Source of the DNA: CAWINY01 sp963837635
GTDB taxonomy: Bacteria; Acidobacteriota; Terriglobia; Terriglobales; Acidobacteriaceae
Reading direction: 5' to 3'
Length of the DNA: 64,000 bases
NCBI GenBank assembly: GCA_963837635.1
Contig: CAWINY010000006.1
Coordinates: forward strand, 496,001 to 560,000
The position numbers were made by a program, and so were the translations under genes. This document shows positions 9,847 to 18,283 of this stretch, in pieces. The notes beneath the pieces were generated by a model. The model was given only the letters and a program-made list of their open reading frames with translations. It did not search any database and had not been told where the DNA came from. Position 1 is the stretch's first letter, and every line of letters begins with the position of its first letter.

Positions 9847-10586
9847 TAACGTTGCTGTGTTCCCAAATAGAACTCGGCCAACTGCAAATCCGCCGGGGTG
9901 GTGATCTTGAAATTGCGGGGAGCGCCCATCACCACGGCCACCTCGTGTCCCGCCCGCTCCACCAGGGAGGCCTCATCCGTGCCGGTAAAGCCATCCGCGG
10001 CGGCATCGGCGAAGACTTTCTTCAACAGGCCCAGGCGGAACCCCTGCGGGGTTTGCGCCAGCACCACTCGTTCGCGGGGAACGGTGGCGGTAACTATCGC
10101 ACCCTCGTCGGTGCGCTTGACCTGCTTAATGGTGTCCACTGCGGGGACGCCGGCAATGGCCGCGCCGTGGCGCTGGGCCGCCCGGATGACACTCTCGATA
10201 ATCTCCCGATCGACAAACGGGCGCACCGCGTCGTGCACCAGCACGATATCGTCTTCCTGGCCGTCGACCGCAGCCAGCGCGTTGGCCACCGATTGCTGGC
10301 GATGCTCACCGCCTTCGACCAGGTGGACCGGCTTGTTGAACGATTCCTGCTCCAGGCGAGGCCGAAAATGCTCGGCCTCGGCCTTGCGCATCGCGACGTA
10401 GATTTCGTTGACTTGTGGCACGTCAACAAAGGCGCGCAGTGTGCGGATGATGACGGGAACGCCCGCCAGTTCGGTGAACTGCTTGGAGGGAGCCGCTTTG
10501 CCGCGCGTCGCCGTTTTGCCGGCACTGCCGGCGACAGCCATGCGCGTTCCCAGTCCCGCAGCGGGGATAATGACCGTGATCTTCAT
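9846..10586 (-). CDS. ispD: 2-C-methyl-D-erythritol 4-phosphate cytidylyltransferase
   Basis: MEP pathway enzyme joining MEP to CTP. I start it at the ATG giving MKITVIIPAAGLGTRM; seven extra upstream codons are possible. The nucleotide loop GLGTRM, the Lys in PSKQF, VHDAVRPFV, TPQGFR and TDEASLVE are all present. About 12 extra residues, rich in Ala, Gly, Lys and Thr, lie between the GxGxRM loop and PSKQF, where most homologues have only a few. Downstream of the PIN-TRAM gene, as in Firmicutes yacL-ispD-ispF. Confidence 0.95.
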   Translation of the reverse strand: MKITVIIPAAGLGTRMAVAGSAGKTATRGKAAPSKQFTELAGVPVIIRTLRAFVDVPQVNEIYVAMRKAEAEHFRPRLEQESFNKPVHLVEGGEHRQQSVANALAAVDGQEDDIVLVHDAVRPFVDREIIESVIRAAQRHGAAIAGVPAVDTIKQVKRTDEGAIVTATVPRERVVLAQTPQGFRLGLLKKVFADAAADGFTGTDEASLVERAGHEVAVVMGAPRNFKITTPADLQLAEFYLGTQQR

Positions 10587-10693
10587 GGGGAAGGAAGTAT
10601 AAATCACTGAGTGGGCAGTGACGGATCAGGACGCATCTTTAACTTGCGCGAGAGTGCCGTCCCTCCGGGACTCGGGTCACAATTTGTGCCCTC

Positions 10694-10715
10694 ACCCAGG
10701 GCTTACGCCCTGGGC
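10694..10715. repeat. Family H hairpin (CCCAGGGC...GCCCTGGG)
   Basis: A short perfect hairpin in the 205-bp gap between the PIN-TRAM gene and ispD, followed by a second small one (GCCCC-TTC-GGGGC). Similar CCCAGGAC/GTCCTGGG hairpins occur at 15067-15091, 46617-46640 and 63915-63937. Confidence 0.6.
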
Positions 10716-10791
10716 TACTATCTGCCGCCCCTTCGGGGCTTCCTCTGTGTCGCAGTGCCTCGGTGGCAGGTTTTTCCAAAAACCAGACGAG

Positions 10792-11925
10792 TTATTCGTT
10801 CTTTTCTGCTCCGGCCGGGGTGGGGCTGGGGACGGGCGCGGGTTGCGCGTGGACGGCGCCGGCCGGGATTGAGGGCGCCGGGATATTGGGACGGCGGTCA
10901 TTAGCAGCGCGGTTGTCGTTCGGTCGCATCTGGAGAGTGCCGCGCTCGTCCCACTTGCCGAAGATCATCTTGCCCGCAGTGGTCTGCAGCACGGAGGTTA
11001 CGGCGATGTCCACGGTTTTGCCGATCATCTTGCGCGCATTGTCCACCACCACCATGGTGCCGTCGTCCAGGTAAGCCACCCCCTGGTTGTATTCTTTGCC
11101 TTCTTTGAGGATGAAAACCTTCATGCCTTCGCCGGGCAGCACGATCGGCTTCAGCGCATTGGCCAGCTCGTTGATATTGAGCACTTCCACGCCCTGCAGT
11201 TGCGCTACCTTGTTCAGGTTGAAGTCGTTGGTGACGATCTTGGCTTCGTAGACTTTGGCCAGTTCGATCAGTTTCAGGTCCACCTCGCGGACGCTGGGAA
11301 AGTCGTCATCGACGATCAGCACCTGTAAGGTGGCAATCTTCTGGATGCGCTGCAGGATGTCCAGCCCGCGGCGGCCGCGGTTGCGCTTCAGGGAATCGGC
11401 CGAGTCGGCCACCAGTTGCAGCTCGCGCAACACGAAATTGGGGATCACCAGGGTGCCGTCGAGGAATCCGGTCTCGGCGATGTCGGCAATGCGGCCGTCG
11501 ATGATCACGCTGGTATCGAGAATCTTGTAGCTTTTCTTGACCTTTTCGCCGCCGAAGATGCCGCCTAGCGCCGCCAGATTCAGCAGATCGCCCTTGTTGG
11601 CTCCTACCACCAGGCCCACGTACGCCATCAGCAGCATGACGATTAGTTGCAGAAAGCGTTCGGTGGAGCCTTCGGGAAGCGCGCGGGCAATGACCAGGGA
11701 AAACAGGAAGGCGCCGAAGATCCCCAGGGTCGAACCAATGGCCGCGCCGATCAGGCGCTTCAGGCTGACCGCCCGCAGCCGGACTTCGGCCAGCACCACC
11801 AGCCCGCCGATAGCCGCACCGGCGAGGCCTGCGGCCAGCCAGTGTAGATCGAACGGCCTCAAGAGAGAAGAAGTAATGCCGAGCAGCAGTACGAACAGGA
11901 AACGGATAATGATCAAATCCAACAA
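10792..11925 (-). CDS. Membrane-anchored PIN and TRAM domain protein (YacL type)
   Basis: Four N-terminal membrane helices are followed by a PIN nuclease domain starting YKILDTSVIIDGRIADI, with acidic residues in TGFLDG, DSADSLKRNRGRRGLD and KIVTNDFNLN, then a TRAM RNA-binding domain (EYNQGVAYLDDGTMVVVDNARKM) and a Pro/Ala-rich tail. The family resembles YacL of Bacillus, a predicted membrane RNase. I favour a TTG start at 11922-11925 behind a GGGAGG site; the frame stays open to 12000. First gene of the ispD-ispF cluster. Confidence 0.88.
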   Translation of the reverse strand: MLDLIIIRFLFVLLLGITSSLLRPFDLHWLAAGLAGAAIGGLVVLAEVRLRAVSLKRLIGAAIGSTLGIFGAFLFSLVIARALPEGSTERFLQLIVMLLMAYVGLVVGANKGDLLNLAALGGIFGGEKVKKSYKILDTSVIIDGRIADIAETGFLDGTLVIPNFVLRELQLVADSADSLKRNRGRRGLDILQRIQKIATLQVLIVDDDFPSVREVDLKLIELAKVYEAKIVTNDFNLNKVAQLQGVEVLNINELANALKPIVLPGEGMKVFILKEGKEYNQGVAYLDDGTMVVVDNARKMIGKTVDIAVTSVLQTTAGKMIFGKWDERGTLQMRPNDNRAANDRRPNIPAPSIPAGAVHAQPAPVPSPTPAGAEKNE

Positions 11926-12289
11926 TGACCTCCCGGGCTGGCTCCCTCCTCGCCAAGAGCAACGGACTTCTACAATGGCCTTCGCCTCAGCAAGCAACAC
12001 CAGTAATAGCCGGGAACCCTATGCAAACGGGATCGAGGCGCCCAGAGCGCGGTTAAGAAAAATGAACGAAGTACGTGCTCTGAATGACCGCAGTATATAC
12101 CCGGCACTCCTTAGCCCACTGTAGCAAAAGAGGGCGTTCCGAGCACGCTGGTTCCGCCCCTTTGCAGGGTTACCCAGGTGATCACTAGCATACGCCTGGA
12201 CCCGGCGCCGCGGGCGATGCGAACTGCCTTCCCGGCGAAACGCTCCAACGGGAGCGGAACACGCGAAACGGAGAACGAAGATCTGGTTG
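11926..12289. other. Gene-free stretch between gnd and the PIN-TRAM gene
   Basis: Both flanking genes are on the minus strand. It should contain the promoter of the PIN-TRAM/isp cluster in its lower part, but I could not pick out convincing -35/-10 boxes. No repeat family or conserved frame was recognised. Confidence 0.4.
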
Positions 12290-13279
12290 TCAGGCTCCGC
12301 CCGACTCCGGTTCCTCCACGTGGCCGCCGAACTTGAAGCGCATCGCCGAGAGCAGCTTCTCGGCAAAGGTATGCTGCTGGCGGGAACGGAAGCGGGTGTA
12401 CAGTGCTGCCGACAGCACGTCGGCGGGCACGGCCTCTTCGATGGCCGCCTGGATGCTCCAACGGCCCTCTCCGGAATCGGCGACATGGCCCTCGTAGCGG
12501 GAAAGGGCAGGGTCCTCGGCGAGCGCCATGGCAGAGAGATCCAGCAGCCAGGAGGAGATCACGCTGCCGCGCCGCCACACCTCGGCAATATCCGGCAGGT
12601 TCAGGTCGTAACGATACTCTTCCGGCAGCTCCGCCGAGTTGGCGTTGCGGAAAATGTCGAAGCCTTCAGCGTAGGCTTGCATGATGCCGTACTCGATGGC
12701 ATTGTGAACCATCTTGACGAAGTGCCCCGAGCCGGAAGGGCCGCAATACAGATAACCTTCCTCGGCGGGGCTGCTGAACTGGTCGCGTCCCGGAGTGCGG
12801 GGGATCGAACCCATGCCGGGTGCCAGAGTTTTGAAAATTGGGCCGAGATAGTTCACCGCCTCTGGCGATCCGCCGATCATCATGCAGTAGCCGCGCTCCA
12901 GTCCCCACACGCCGCCGCTGGTGCCGACATCCACGTAGTGGAGGCCGCGCTGCCCAACCTGTTTGGATCGCCGTACGTCATCCTTGAAATACGAATTGCC
13001 GCCGTCGATGATGATGTCGCCCTCGTCCAGTCCGTTAGCCAGCGCGATCACCGTTCCCTCGGTAAGGCTGCCCGCGGGGACCATAACCCAGGCCGCGCGC
13101 GGCGCTTGCAGCTTGGCGATGAATTCGGCCAACGAGTCTGCGCCGGTTGCGCCTTCGCGAACGAGTTCCTCGACCCTGTGGGCATCGAGATCAAAGACCA
13201 CGCACTGATGGCCGCCGCGCACCAGGCGGCGGACCATGTTGGCGCCCATCCTTCCTAAACCGATCATTCCAAGTTGCAT
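12290..13279 (-). CDS. gnd: 6-phosphogluconate dehydrogenase, short (about 330-residue) form
   Basis: Oxidative decarboxylation of 6-phosphogluconate to ribulose 5-phosphate. I start at the ATG giving MQLGMIGLGRMGANM, for 329 residues, the length of the short GntZ/Gnd-II form rather than the 470-residue form. DGGNSYFKDD, SGGVWGLERG and KMVHNAIEYG (catalytic Lys and Asn) are present; most homologues have Gly where this has Ala in HNAIEYG. The acidic end of the second strand (VFDLDAHR) points to NAD+ rather than NADP+, an inference from the Rossmann rule. Confidence 0.93.
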   Translation of the reverse strand: MQLGMIGLGRMGANMVRRLVRGGHQCVVFDLDAHRVEELVREGATGADSLAEFIAKLQAPRAAWVMVPAGSLTEGTVIALANGLDEGDIIIDGGNSYFKDDVRRSKQVGQRGLHYVDVGTSGGVWGLERGYCMMIGGSPEAVNYLGPIFKTLAPGMGSIPRTPGRDQFSSPAEEGYLYCGPSGSGHFVKMVHNAIEYGIMQAYAEGFDIFRNANSAELPEEYRYDLNLPDIAEVWRRGSVISSWLLDLSAMALAEDPALSRYEGHVADSGEGRWSIQAAIEEAVPADVLSAALYTRFRSRQQHTFAEKLLSAMRFKFGGHVEEPESGGA

Positions 13280-13560
13280 GACAAAGGGCTCCTGTTCTGC
13301 CTCTGGATGAAAACCGAGCAAGCCTTGCTCGGAGCCACGGATTGCAGATTGGATGCGAGGGTAGCTGTCCCCGGGAACCCTTGCAACTGCCACTTCTCCA
13401 AATCCCCCGAAATCGCGACGTTATATCGTTTTCGGCTTGCGAGGGCGGATGGAAATACGCTGCGCCCGGCCTTCAGCTACATGCATCCAAAATACTGGCT
13501 ATAATTGAGCCACCTGTTTGGTAATGCCGTCGGCGCTACACCATCGAGAGATAACTTTCC

Positions 13561-14811
13561 ATGTCGAAGAGCTTCAAAGCGATCATCCTGAGCGTTTCCC
13601 TGGGTTTGGTTCTGTTCAGCGTAATTGGCAGCCTGGGGGTACACGCTTCCAACAACAATGACGGCGCTTACCGGCAGCTTGGGGTTTACAGCGAGGTCCT
13701 GTCGCGCATTCGCAACGAGTACGTGGAGGAGCCCAACATTACTCACGTCACCGACGGTGCGCTGCACGGCCTTTTGGAGTCGCTGGACGCCAACTCCAGC
13801 TACCTGACCCCCGACGAGTACAAGGACTACAAGGCGCATAAGTCGGAGGGCAAGGCGGACATCGGCGCCGCCGTGTCCAAGCGGTTTGGCTATGCCGCGG
13901 TGATTGCGGTGCTTCCCAACAGTCCGGCCGACAAGGCGGGCATCGATAGCGGCGACATCCTTGAGTCCATCGAGGGCCGCAGCACGCACGAACTATCCCT
14001 GGCTGAGATCGAGAGCCTGCTCAGCGGGCCCGCAGGTTCTACCGTGAAGCTGGAAGTGGTCCGGGCACGGCGCGCCGAACCGCAGAAGCTGGCGCTCACC
14101 CGCGAAGTGGTGGCTATGCCGCCCGCCACCGACAAGGTAGTGGAAGAGGGCGTGGGGTATATCCAAGTGGAAGCCTTCAACCAGGGGAAGAGCCAGGAGA
14201 TTGCCTCCAAGGTCAAGGACCTCGAGAAACAGGGGGCTAAGAAGTTCGTCCTCGACCTGCGCAACTGCGCGGATGGAGACGAGAACGAAGGCATCGCTAC
14301 CGCGAACCTTTTCCTCGACCACGGGATCATCACCTACCTGCAAGGACAAAAATATCCCAAGCAGACGTTTAACGCAGACGCTTCCAAGCGGGTGACGGAT
14401 TTGCCGCTGGTGGTGCTGGTCAACCGAGGGACTGCGGGCGCGGCTGAGATTGTCGCCGCCGCCATCCTGGAGAATGCTCGCGGGGACGTGCTGGGCGACA
14501 AGACCTTCGGCGTGGGCTCGGTGCAGAAGACCATCGATCTGCCGGATGGCTCAGCCCTGATCCTGTCGGTAGCTAAGTACTATTCGCCGACCGGTAAGGC
14601 GATCCAGGACACCGCCGTCACCCCGAACATCCTGCTGGCGGAGAAGGATGAAGACCTGCCGCTGCCCGATGATGGCGACAACCCGGCTCCCGTGCCCGAC
14701 AAGAAGAAGGACAAGGGCCCCGATGAGCAACTCCGCCGCGCGATCGAGGTGCTCACGAAGAACATCACGCAAAAGGCAAGCATCGGCGAAACTCCAGCCG
14801 TTGCCAAGTAA
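13561..14811 (+). CDS. S41 (C-terminal processing) peptidase homologue lacking catalytic Ser and Lys
   Basis: A signal or anchor helix at residues 7-29, a helical N-terminal domain with LLESLDANSSYLTPDEY, a PDZ domain (about 85-170) and the S41 core, then an acidic/Lys-rich tail. In active CtpA/Prc enzymes the serine sits in the middle of SASASE and the lysine 25 residues later in TFGKG. Here the same places read TAGAAE (Gly293) and TFGVG (Val318), so both catalytic residues are missing. The fold motifs around them are intact and the frame is unbroken. It is probably a non-proteolytic envelope scaffold or adaptor. Confidence 0.9.
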   Translation: MSKSFKAIILSVSLGLVLFSVIGSLGVHASNNNDGAYRQLGVYSEVLSRIRNEYVEEPNITHVTDGALHGLLESLDANSSYLTPDEYKDYKAHKSEGKADIGAAVSKRFGYAAVIAVLPNSPADKAGIDSGDILESIEGRSTHELSLAEIESLLSGPAGSTVKLEVVRARRAEPQKLALTREVVAMPPATDKVVEEGVGYIQVEAFNQGKSQEIASKVKDLEKQGAKKFVLDLRNCADGDENEGIATANLFLDHGIITYLQGQKYPKQTFNADASKRVTDLPLVVLVNRGTAGAAEIVAAAILENARGDVLGDKTFGVGSVQKTIDLPDGSALILSVAKYYSPTGKAIQDTAVTPNILLAEKDEDLPLPDDGDNPAPVPDKKKDKGPDEQLRRAIEVLTKNITQKASIGETPAVAK

Positions 14812-14833
14812 GCCGCGCTTGCGTTCGCAATTC

Positions 14834-14866
14834 AAAAAGGGTGAGCGCGAGCTCACCCTTATCTAT
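14834..14866 (+). terminator. Intrinsic terminator after the S41 homologue
   Basis: GGGTGAGC and GCTCACCC form an 8-bp stem with a GCGA loop, preceded by AAAAA and followed by TTATCTATTTT. Confidence 0.8.
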
Positions 14867-15169
14867 TTTCCACCGATTTCCACCTGCCGATTGGGCCTTC
14901 ACGACATTCTAACAACCTAGAGATTGTCATTCCGAGCGGAGCGAGGAATCAGCATCTCGGTTGTAACTGCAGATTCCTGGCGCTAAAACCGGGCGCTCTC
15001 TCGAAACTCATGCACCGTGCGAAATCGACTTGGTCGTGCCTCCGGCACTTCAGTGCAAGTGTGCGTCTACCCAGGACTTCGTCCTGGGCTATTTTCGGAT
15101 GCGCCTCCGGCGCAAAATCAGTATTGACTTCCGCATACCCGGCTGACGGCTAGCGGCTGAGGGCAAAAG
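14867..15169. repeat. Gene-free stretch with family C and family H repeat pieces
   Basis: Holds a single arm of family C (GTCATTCCGAGCGGAGCGAG, about 14926), a family H hairpin (ACCCAGGACTTCGTCCTGGG, 15068-15087) and a GTGCCTCCGGCACTTCAG piece that recurs inverted near 46650. No gene seen. Confidence 0.6.
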
Positions 15170-15655
15170 CTACTCCTGTGGTAAATTCGTCCACAGCTCC
15201 GGGTCTTCGGCCTTCAGCGCTTTCAGGTACAGCGCTATCTGGTTGGCATCGTACTTCTGCTTGAGTTGCTCGACTGCCGCAGTGATGCGCTCCGCACCGG
15301 GAGGCTCAGGGAACACACTTTGGTCAAACACGCCTTCTTTGTGCTCGACTCCCATCGCGTTGAGGAAATCGACCAGCATCGGCTTCTGATGGATGAACAG
15401 GTAGGCCCGCACCAGCACCCCGGCCAGCGGTTCGGCCAACGAAGGCGTGGTTACCAGATAATGCGCGCGACGGTCGAGCGGCAGCTTGGCTAAGGTCTTG
15501 CGGCGCATCTTCAGTCGCCGCTCCAGCACGCTGAATACTTCCGGGTAGCTGCCGGCGAACGACGGCTCGCTCCAGAAGGCCATGCCCGCCTGCTGGCGGT
15601 GCTCGTCGTCGAATTCTTTCCAGATCTGAGTAAACGATAAGGGCTTGTCAGTCAT
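15170..15655 (-). CDS. Conserved-looking hypothetical protein
   Basis: A 161-residue soluble protein, rich in charged residues and helices, with no signal peptide or metal motif. It starts TDKPLSFTQIWKEFDDEHR and ends in a Pro/Glu-containing tail. Codon use and ORF quality match neighbouring genes. I do not recognise the family; it may be specific to Acidobacteriota. It stands alone between repeat-rich gaps. Confidence 0.65.
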   Translation of the reverse strand: MTDKPLSFTQIWKEFDDEHRQQAGMAFWSEPSFAGSYPEVFSVLERRLKMRRKTLAKLPLDRRAHYLVTTPSLAEPLAGVLVRAYLFIHQKPMLVDFLNAMGVEHKEGVFDQSVFPEPPGAERITAAVEQLKQKYDANQIALYLKALKAEDPELWTNLPQE

Positions 15656-15689
15656 AGAACTTAGCTCAAAGAAGCAATTGTAAAGGAAG

Positions 15690-15912
15690 AGGTACCAGGT
15701 ATCAGGTCACAGGTACCAGGTAGCGGCAAAGTGAGCCTAAAGCTATGGGGTGTCATCCTGAGCAGAGCGAAGGATCTATGTTTTTGATCGGACAATACAT
15801 GGATTCTTCGCCTCCGCTTCGCTTCGGCTCAGGATGACATTCTACGCCGCACGTCAGCGATGGAACGTGCTCCAATGACCTGATGGCTGTTGCCTGATAC
15901 CTGTTACCTTCT
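15690..15912. repeat. Nested palindromes: family C inside family E
   Basis: An outer inverted pair of GGTATCAGGT-type units (15690-15722 and 15890-15912, family E) encloses an inner inverted pair TGTCATCCTGAGC...GCTCAGGATGACA (15751-15839, family C) and a fragment of family D near 15877. It fills the 260 bp ahead of the OppD-type gene. Confidence 0.75.
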
Positions 15913-15918
15913 TCCTCA

Positions 15919-16977
15919 GTGCCTCCTCTGCTCGACATCCGCAATCTGACCGTGCGCTTCGGCTCGGCTGCCGCCGTGCGCGACGTTAGCTTCTCTATCG
16001 CCGCAGGCGAAACCCTCGGTCTGGTGGGCGAGTCCGGCTCGGGCAAATCCGTCTCCTCGCTGGCGATCATGGGATTGCTGCCGCCCCAAGCGCGCGCCAC
16101 CGGCTCGATTCTCTTCGATGGCGCCGACCTGCTCGGCGCTTCGCCGGAGGCAATCCGCTCCATCCGCGGTGCTCGCATCAGCATGATCTTTCAGGAGCCC
16201 ATGACCGCGCTCAACCCGGTGATGCGCCTCGGCGACCAGGTGGCGGAGGCCGTGCTGGCGCATAGCGGCCAGCCATCAGCCATCAGTCATCAGCCGTCAG
16301 CTCTCAGCCAGCCAAGAGCCAACCGCCAAGAGCGCAGTTATCGACAACCAGGCCATCGCAGGCTTACGAAGCCCGAGGCCTGGCAGCGCGCGATCGAGGC
16401 CCTGCGCGAGGTGGCGATTCCGGAGCCCGAACGTCGCGCCCGCGACTATCCTCACCAGCTTTCCGGGGGCCAGCGGCAGCGGGTCATGATCGCCATGGCT
16501 ATTGTCAACCGGCCGCAGCTGCTCATCGCCGACGAGCCCACCACGGCGCTCGACGTCACCATACAGGCACAGATCCTGGCGCTGCTCGACCAACTGCGCG
16601 AAAAGTTCGGACTGGCGATGCTGTTCATCTCGCATGATCTCGCCGTGGTCTCGCAGGTCTCGCATCGCATCGCGGTGATGTACGCCGGCAGCGTCGTCGA
16701 GATGGCGTCCGTATGTGAGCTTTTTCATAGTCCTGTCCATCCGTACACGCGCGGCCTGCTGAGGTCGGTTCCCACGCTGGCCACCGACCGACGCCGGCCC
16801 CTGCGCACTATCGAGGGCACAGTGCCTAACGCCGCTGCTGCGTCGCCCGGCTGCGCTTTCGAGCCGCGCTGCGAGTGGCGGGTTCCGGACTGCTCCGCGG
16901 CGCTGCCTCCTCTGATCGAAGTAGCTCCCGGACATCTCGCCCGCTGCCCGGTTTCGTCAGGCAAGATGAAGATATAG
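15919..16977 (+). CDS. Oligopeptide/dipeptide ABC transporter ATPase (OppD/DppD type) with repeat-derived insert
   Basis: ATPase of a peptide importer, here without adjacent permease or binding protein. Walker A GESGSGKS, Q-loop FQEPMTALNP, signature LSGGQRQR, Walker B LLIADEPTTALD and the H-loop ISHDL are intact. The C-terminal oligopeptide domain has HPYTRGLL and the Cys pattern of that region. Between the Q-loop and the signature, about residues 116-155 are encoded by a family D repeat (16267-16320) and its neighbour, and read GQPSAISHQPSALSQPRAN, unlike any homologue I know. The frame is kept. GTG start. Confidence 0.9.
   Translation: MPPLLDIRNLTVRFGSAAAVRDVSFSIAAGETLGLVGESGSGKSVSSLAIMGLLPPQARATGSILFDGADLLGASPEAIRSIRGARISMIFQEPMTALNPVMRLGDQVAEAVLAHSGQPSAISHQPSALSQPRANRQERSYRQPGHRRLTKPEAWQRAIEALREVAIPEPERRARDYPHQLSGGQRQRVMIAMAIVNRPQLLIADEPTTALDVTIQAQILALLDQLREKFGLAMLFISHDLAVVSQVSHRIAVMYAGSVVEMASVCELFHSPVHPYTRGLLRSVPTLATDRRRPLRTIEGTVPNAAAASPGCAFEPRCEWRVPDCSAALPPLIEVAPGHLARCPVSSGKMKI
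16267..16320. repeat. Family D repeat inside the OppD-type coding sequence
   Basis: CAGCCATCAGCCATCAG and further degenerate units, the same as the intergenic copies at 8304-8518 and 48962-49137, read in frame as Ser/Gln/Pro/Ala-rich residues. Confidence 0.8.
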
Positions 16978-17015
16978 GCGGCTGGGGATTCGATGGCGCC
17001 CGCGGCCTGAAAACC

Positions 17016-17121
17016 TGCCACAGAGACACAGAGCCACAGAGAACAACCGGCAGAAGTCCACCACGGAGGCACGGGGAAGAATTCTTGTTCTTCCACTGTG
17101 TCTCTGTGCCTCTGTGGCTGG
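17016..17121. repeat. Family B palindrome (CCACAGAGGCACAGAG units)
   Basis: Left arm 17016-17044 and right arm 17092-17121 are inverse copies (GCCACAGAGACACAGAG and CTCTGTGCCTCTGTGGC) enclosing about 45 nt. A second full palindrome lies at 58575-58680 and a single arm at 23606-23630. Confidence 0.75.
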
Positions 17122-17174
17122 TGTTAAGGCAAAACGCAAGTGGCGTATAATCCCGGATTCACTGGGTGGGGTAG

Positions 17175-17930
17175 TTGAGGATCCTGATCGTTAGCGACAT
17201 TCATGCCAACATGGAAGCTCTGGAAGCCTGTTTGGCAGCGGCTCCGGCGGTAGACCACATCGTCAACCTTGGCGATATTGTCGGCTACGGCGCCAACCCT
17301 AATGAGGTTGCCGAGCGTTCGCGCCAAGTCTGTTGGCAGTGTGTGCGGGGCAACCATGACAAGGCCTCCGTCGGCCTGGTCGACGTGGAAAGCTTCAACC
17401 CCATAGCCGCAATCGCCGCCTACTGGACGCGCCACGCGCTCATCCCCGAGAATGCCGATTGGCTACGCCATTTGCCGCAAGGGCCGATTATCCCCGGCGA
17501 AATCGAAGGCGTTCAGTTCGTGCACGGCTCGCCGGTAGACGAGGATGAATACCTCATCGGGATTGACGATGCTGTGGAAGCCGAACTGGCATCGCGCCGG
17601 CCCATCACCTTTTTTGGCCACAGTCACATTCAAGGCGGTTTCCTTGTGAGGAACGGCGAGGCGTACGAGCTTCGCACCGGGATCGAAGCCAGCAACCACC
17701 CCGACCGGCAGATCTTTCCGCTGGAGCCGAACACTCACTACTTCATCAATCCCGGATCGGTGGGCCAGCCGCGCGACAGCGACTGGCGCAGCGCCTTCGC
17801 CCTCTACGACGACCGGAAGCACCAGGTCATCTTTTTTCGCGTCCCCTACGACGTGAGGTCCGCACAAGAGAAGATTCTGGAAGCGGGCCTGCCCGAGCGG
17901 CTTGCCACACGGCTGGCGCAGGGAAGATAG
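17175..17930 (+). CDS. Calcineurin-like metallophosphoesterase
   Basis: A 251-residue dimetal phosphoesterase. The metal ligands are in SDIHAN, GDIVGYG, GNHD and FFGHSH, the complete signature, in the order seen in YfcE-like and bacterial protein- or dinucleotide-phosphatase-like members. The NPGSVGQPRD segment is also typical. The TTG at 17175 is the only start that keeps the first strand (MRILIVSDIH). The substrate cannot be told from sequence. The toxin-antitoxin pair follows immediately. Confidence 0.9.
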   Translation: MRILIVSDIHANMEALEACLAAAPAVDHIVNLGDIVGYGANPNEVAERSRQVCWQCVRGNHDKASVGLVDVESFNPIAAIAAYWTRHALIPENADWLRHLPQGPIIPGEIEGVQFVHGSPVDEDEYLIGIDDAVEAELASRRPITFFGHSHIQGGFLVRNGEAYELRTGIEASNHPDRQIFPLEPNTHYFINPGSVGQPRDSDWRSAFALYDDRKHQVIFFRVPYDVRSAQEKILEAGLPERLATRLAQGR

Positions 17931-17988
17931 TGCGATTCGGAAGCTCTTCCAGGCACGCCGACATGGTCAGCCCCGGAAAGAGAAACGC

Positions 17989-18270
17989 TTGATTGTTAAC
18001 TTTCGCAATGCCGAGACAGAGCGGCTGTGGCGAACCGGACGCAGCCGTCGATTGCCGCCATCTTTGTGGACATTCGCTTTCAAGAAACTGCTTTGGTTGG
18101 ACGCGGCGACCACCCTCCGTGACTTGGCGGTTCCTCCCGGCAATCGGCTGGAGGTGCTGCATGGCGATCGCAAAGGGCAGCATAGCATTCGTATTAATGA
18201 TCGGTACCGCATCTGTTTTGTATGGCGGGAGGATAACGCGCGGGACGTAGAGGTCGTGGATTATCATTAG
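17989..18270 (+). CDS. higB: HigB/RelE-like toxin of a type II toxin-antitoxin pair
   Basis: A ribosome-dependent mRNA interferase by family. I start at TTG 17989, behind GGAAAGAG, giving 93 residues that begin IVNFRNAETERLW; the frame is open further up but overlaps the phosphoesterase. RLPPSLWTFAFKKLLWLDAA, LEVLHGDRKGQHSIRINDRYRICF and the end DVEVVDYH match the HigB killer family closely. The antitoxin gene starts 13 bp downstream, the toxin-first order typical of higBA. Confidence 0.88.
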   Translation: MIVNFRNAETERLWRTGRSRRLPPSLWTFAFKKLLWLDAATTLRDLAVPPGNRLEVLHGDRKGQHSIRINDRYRICFVWREDNARDVEVVDYH

Positions 18271-18283
18271 CGAGGAGGAGACC

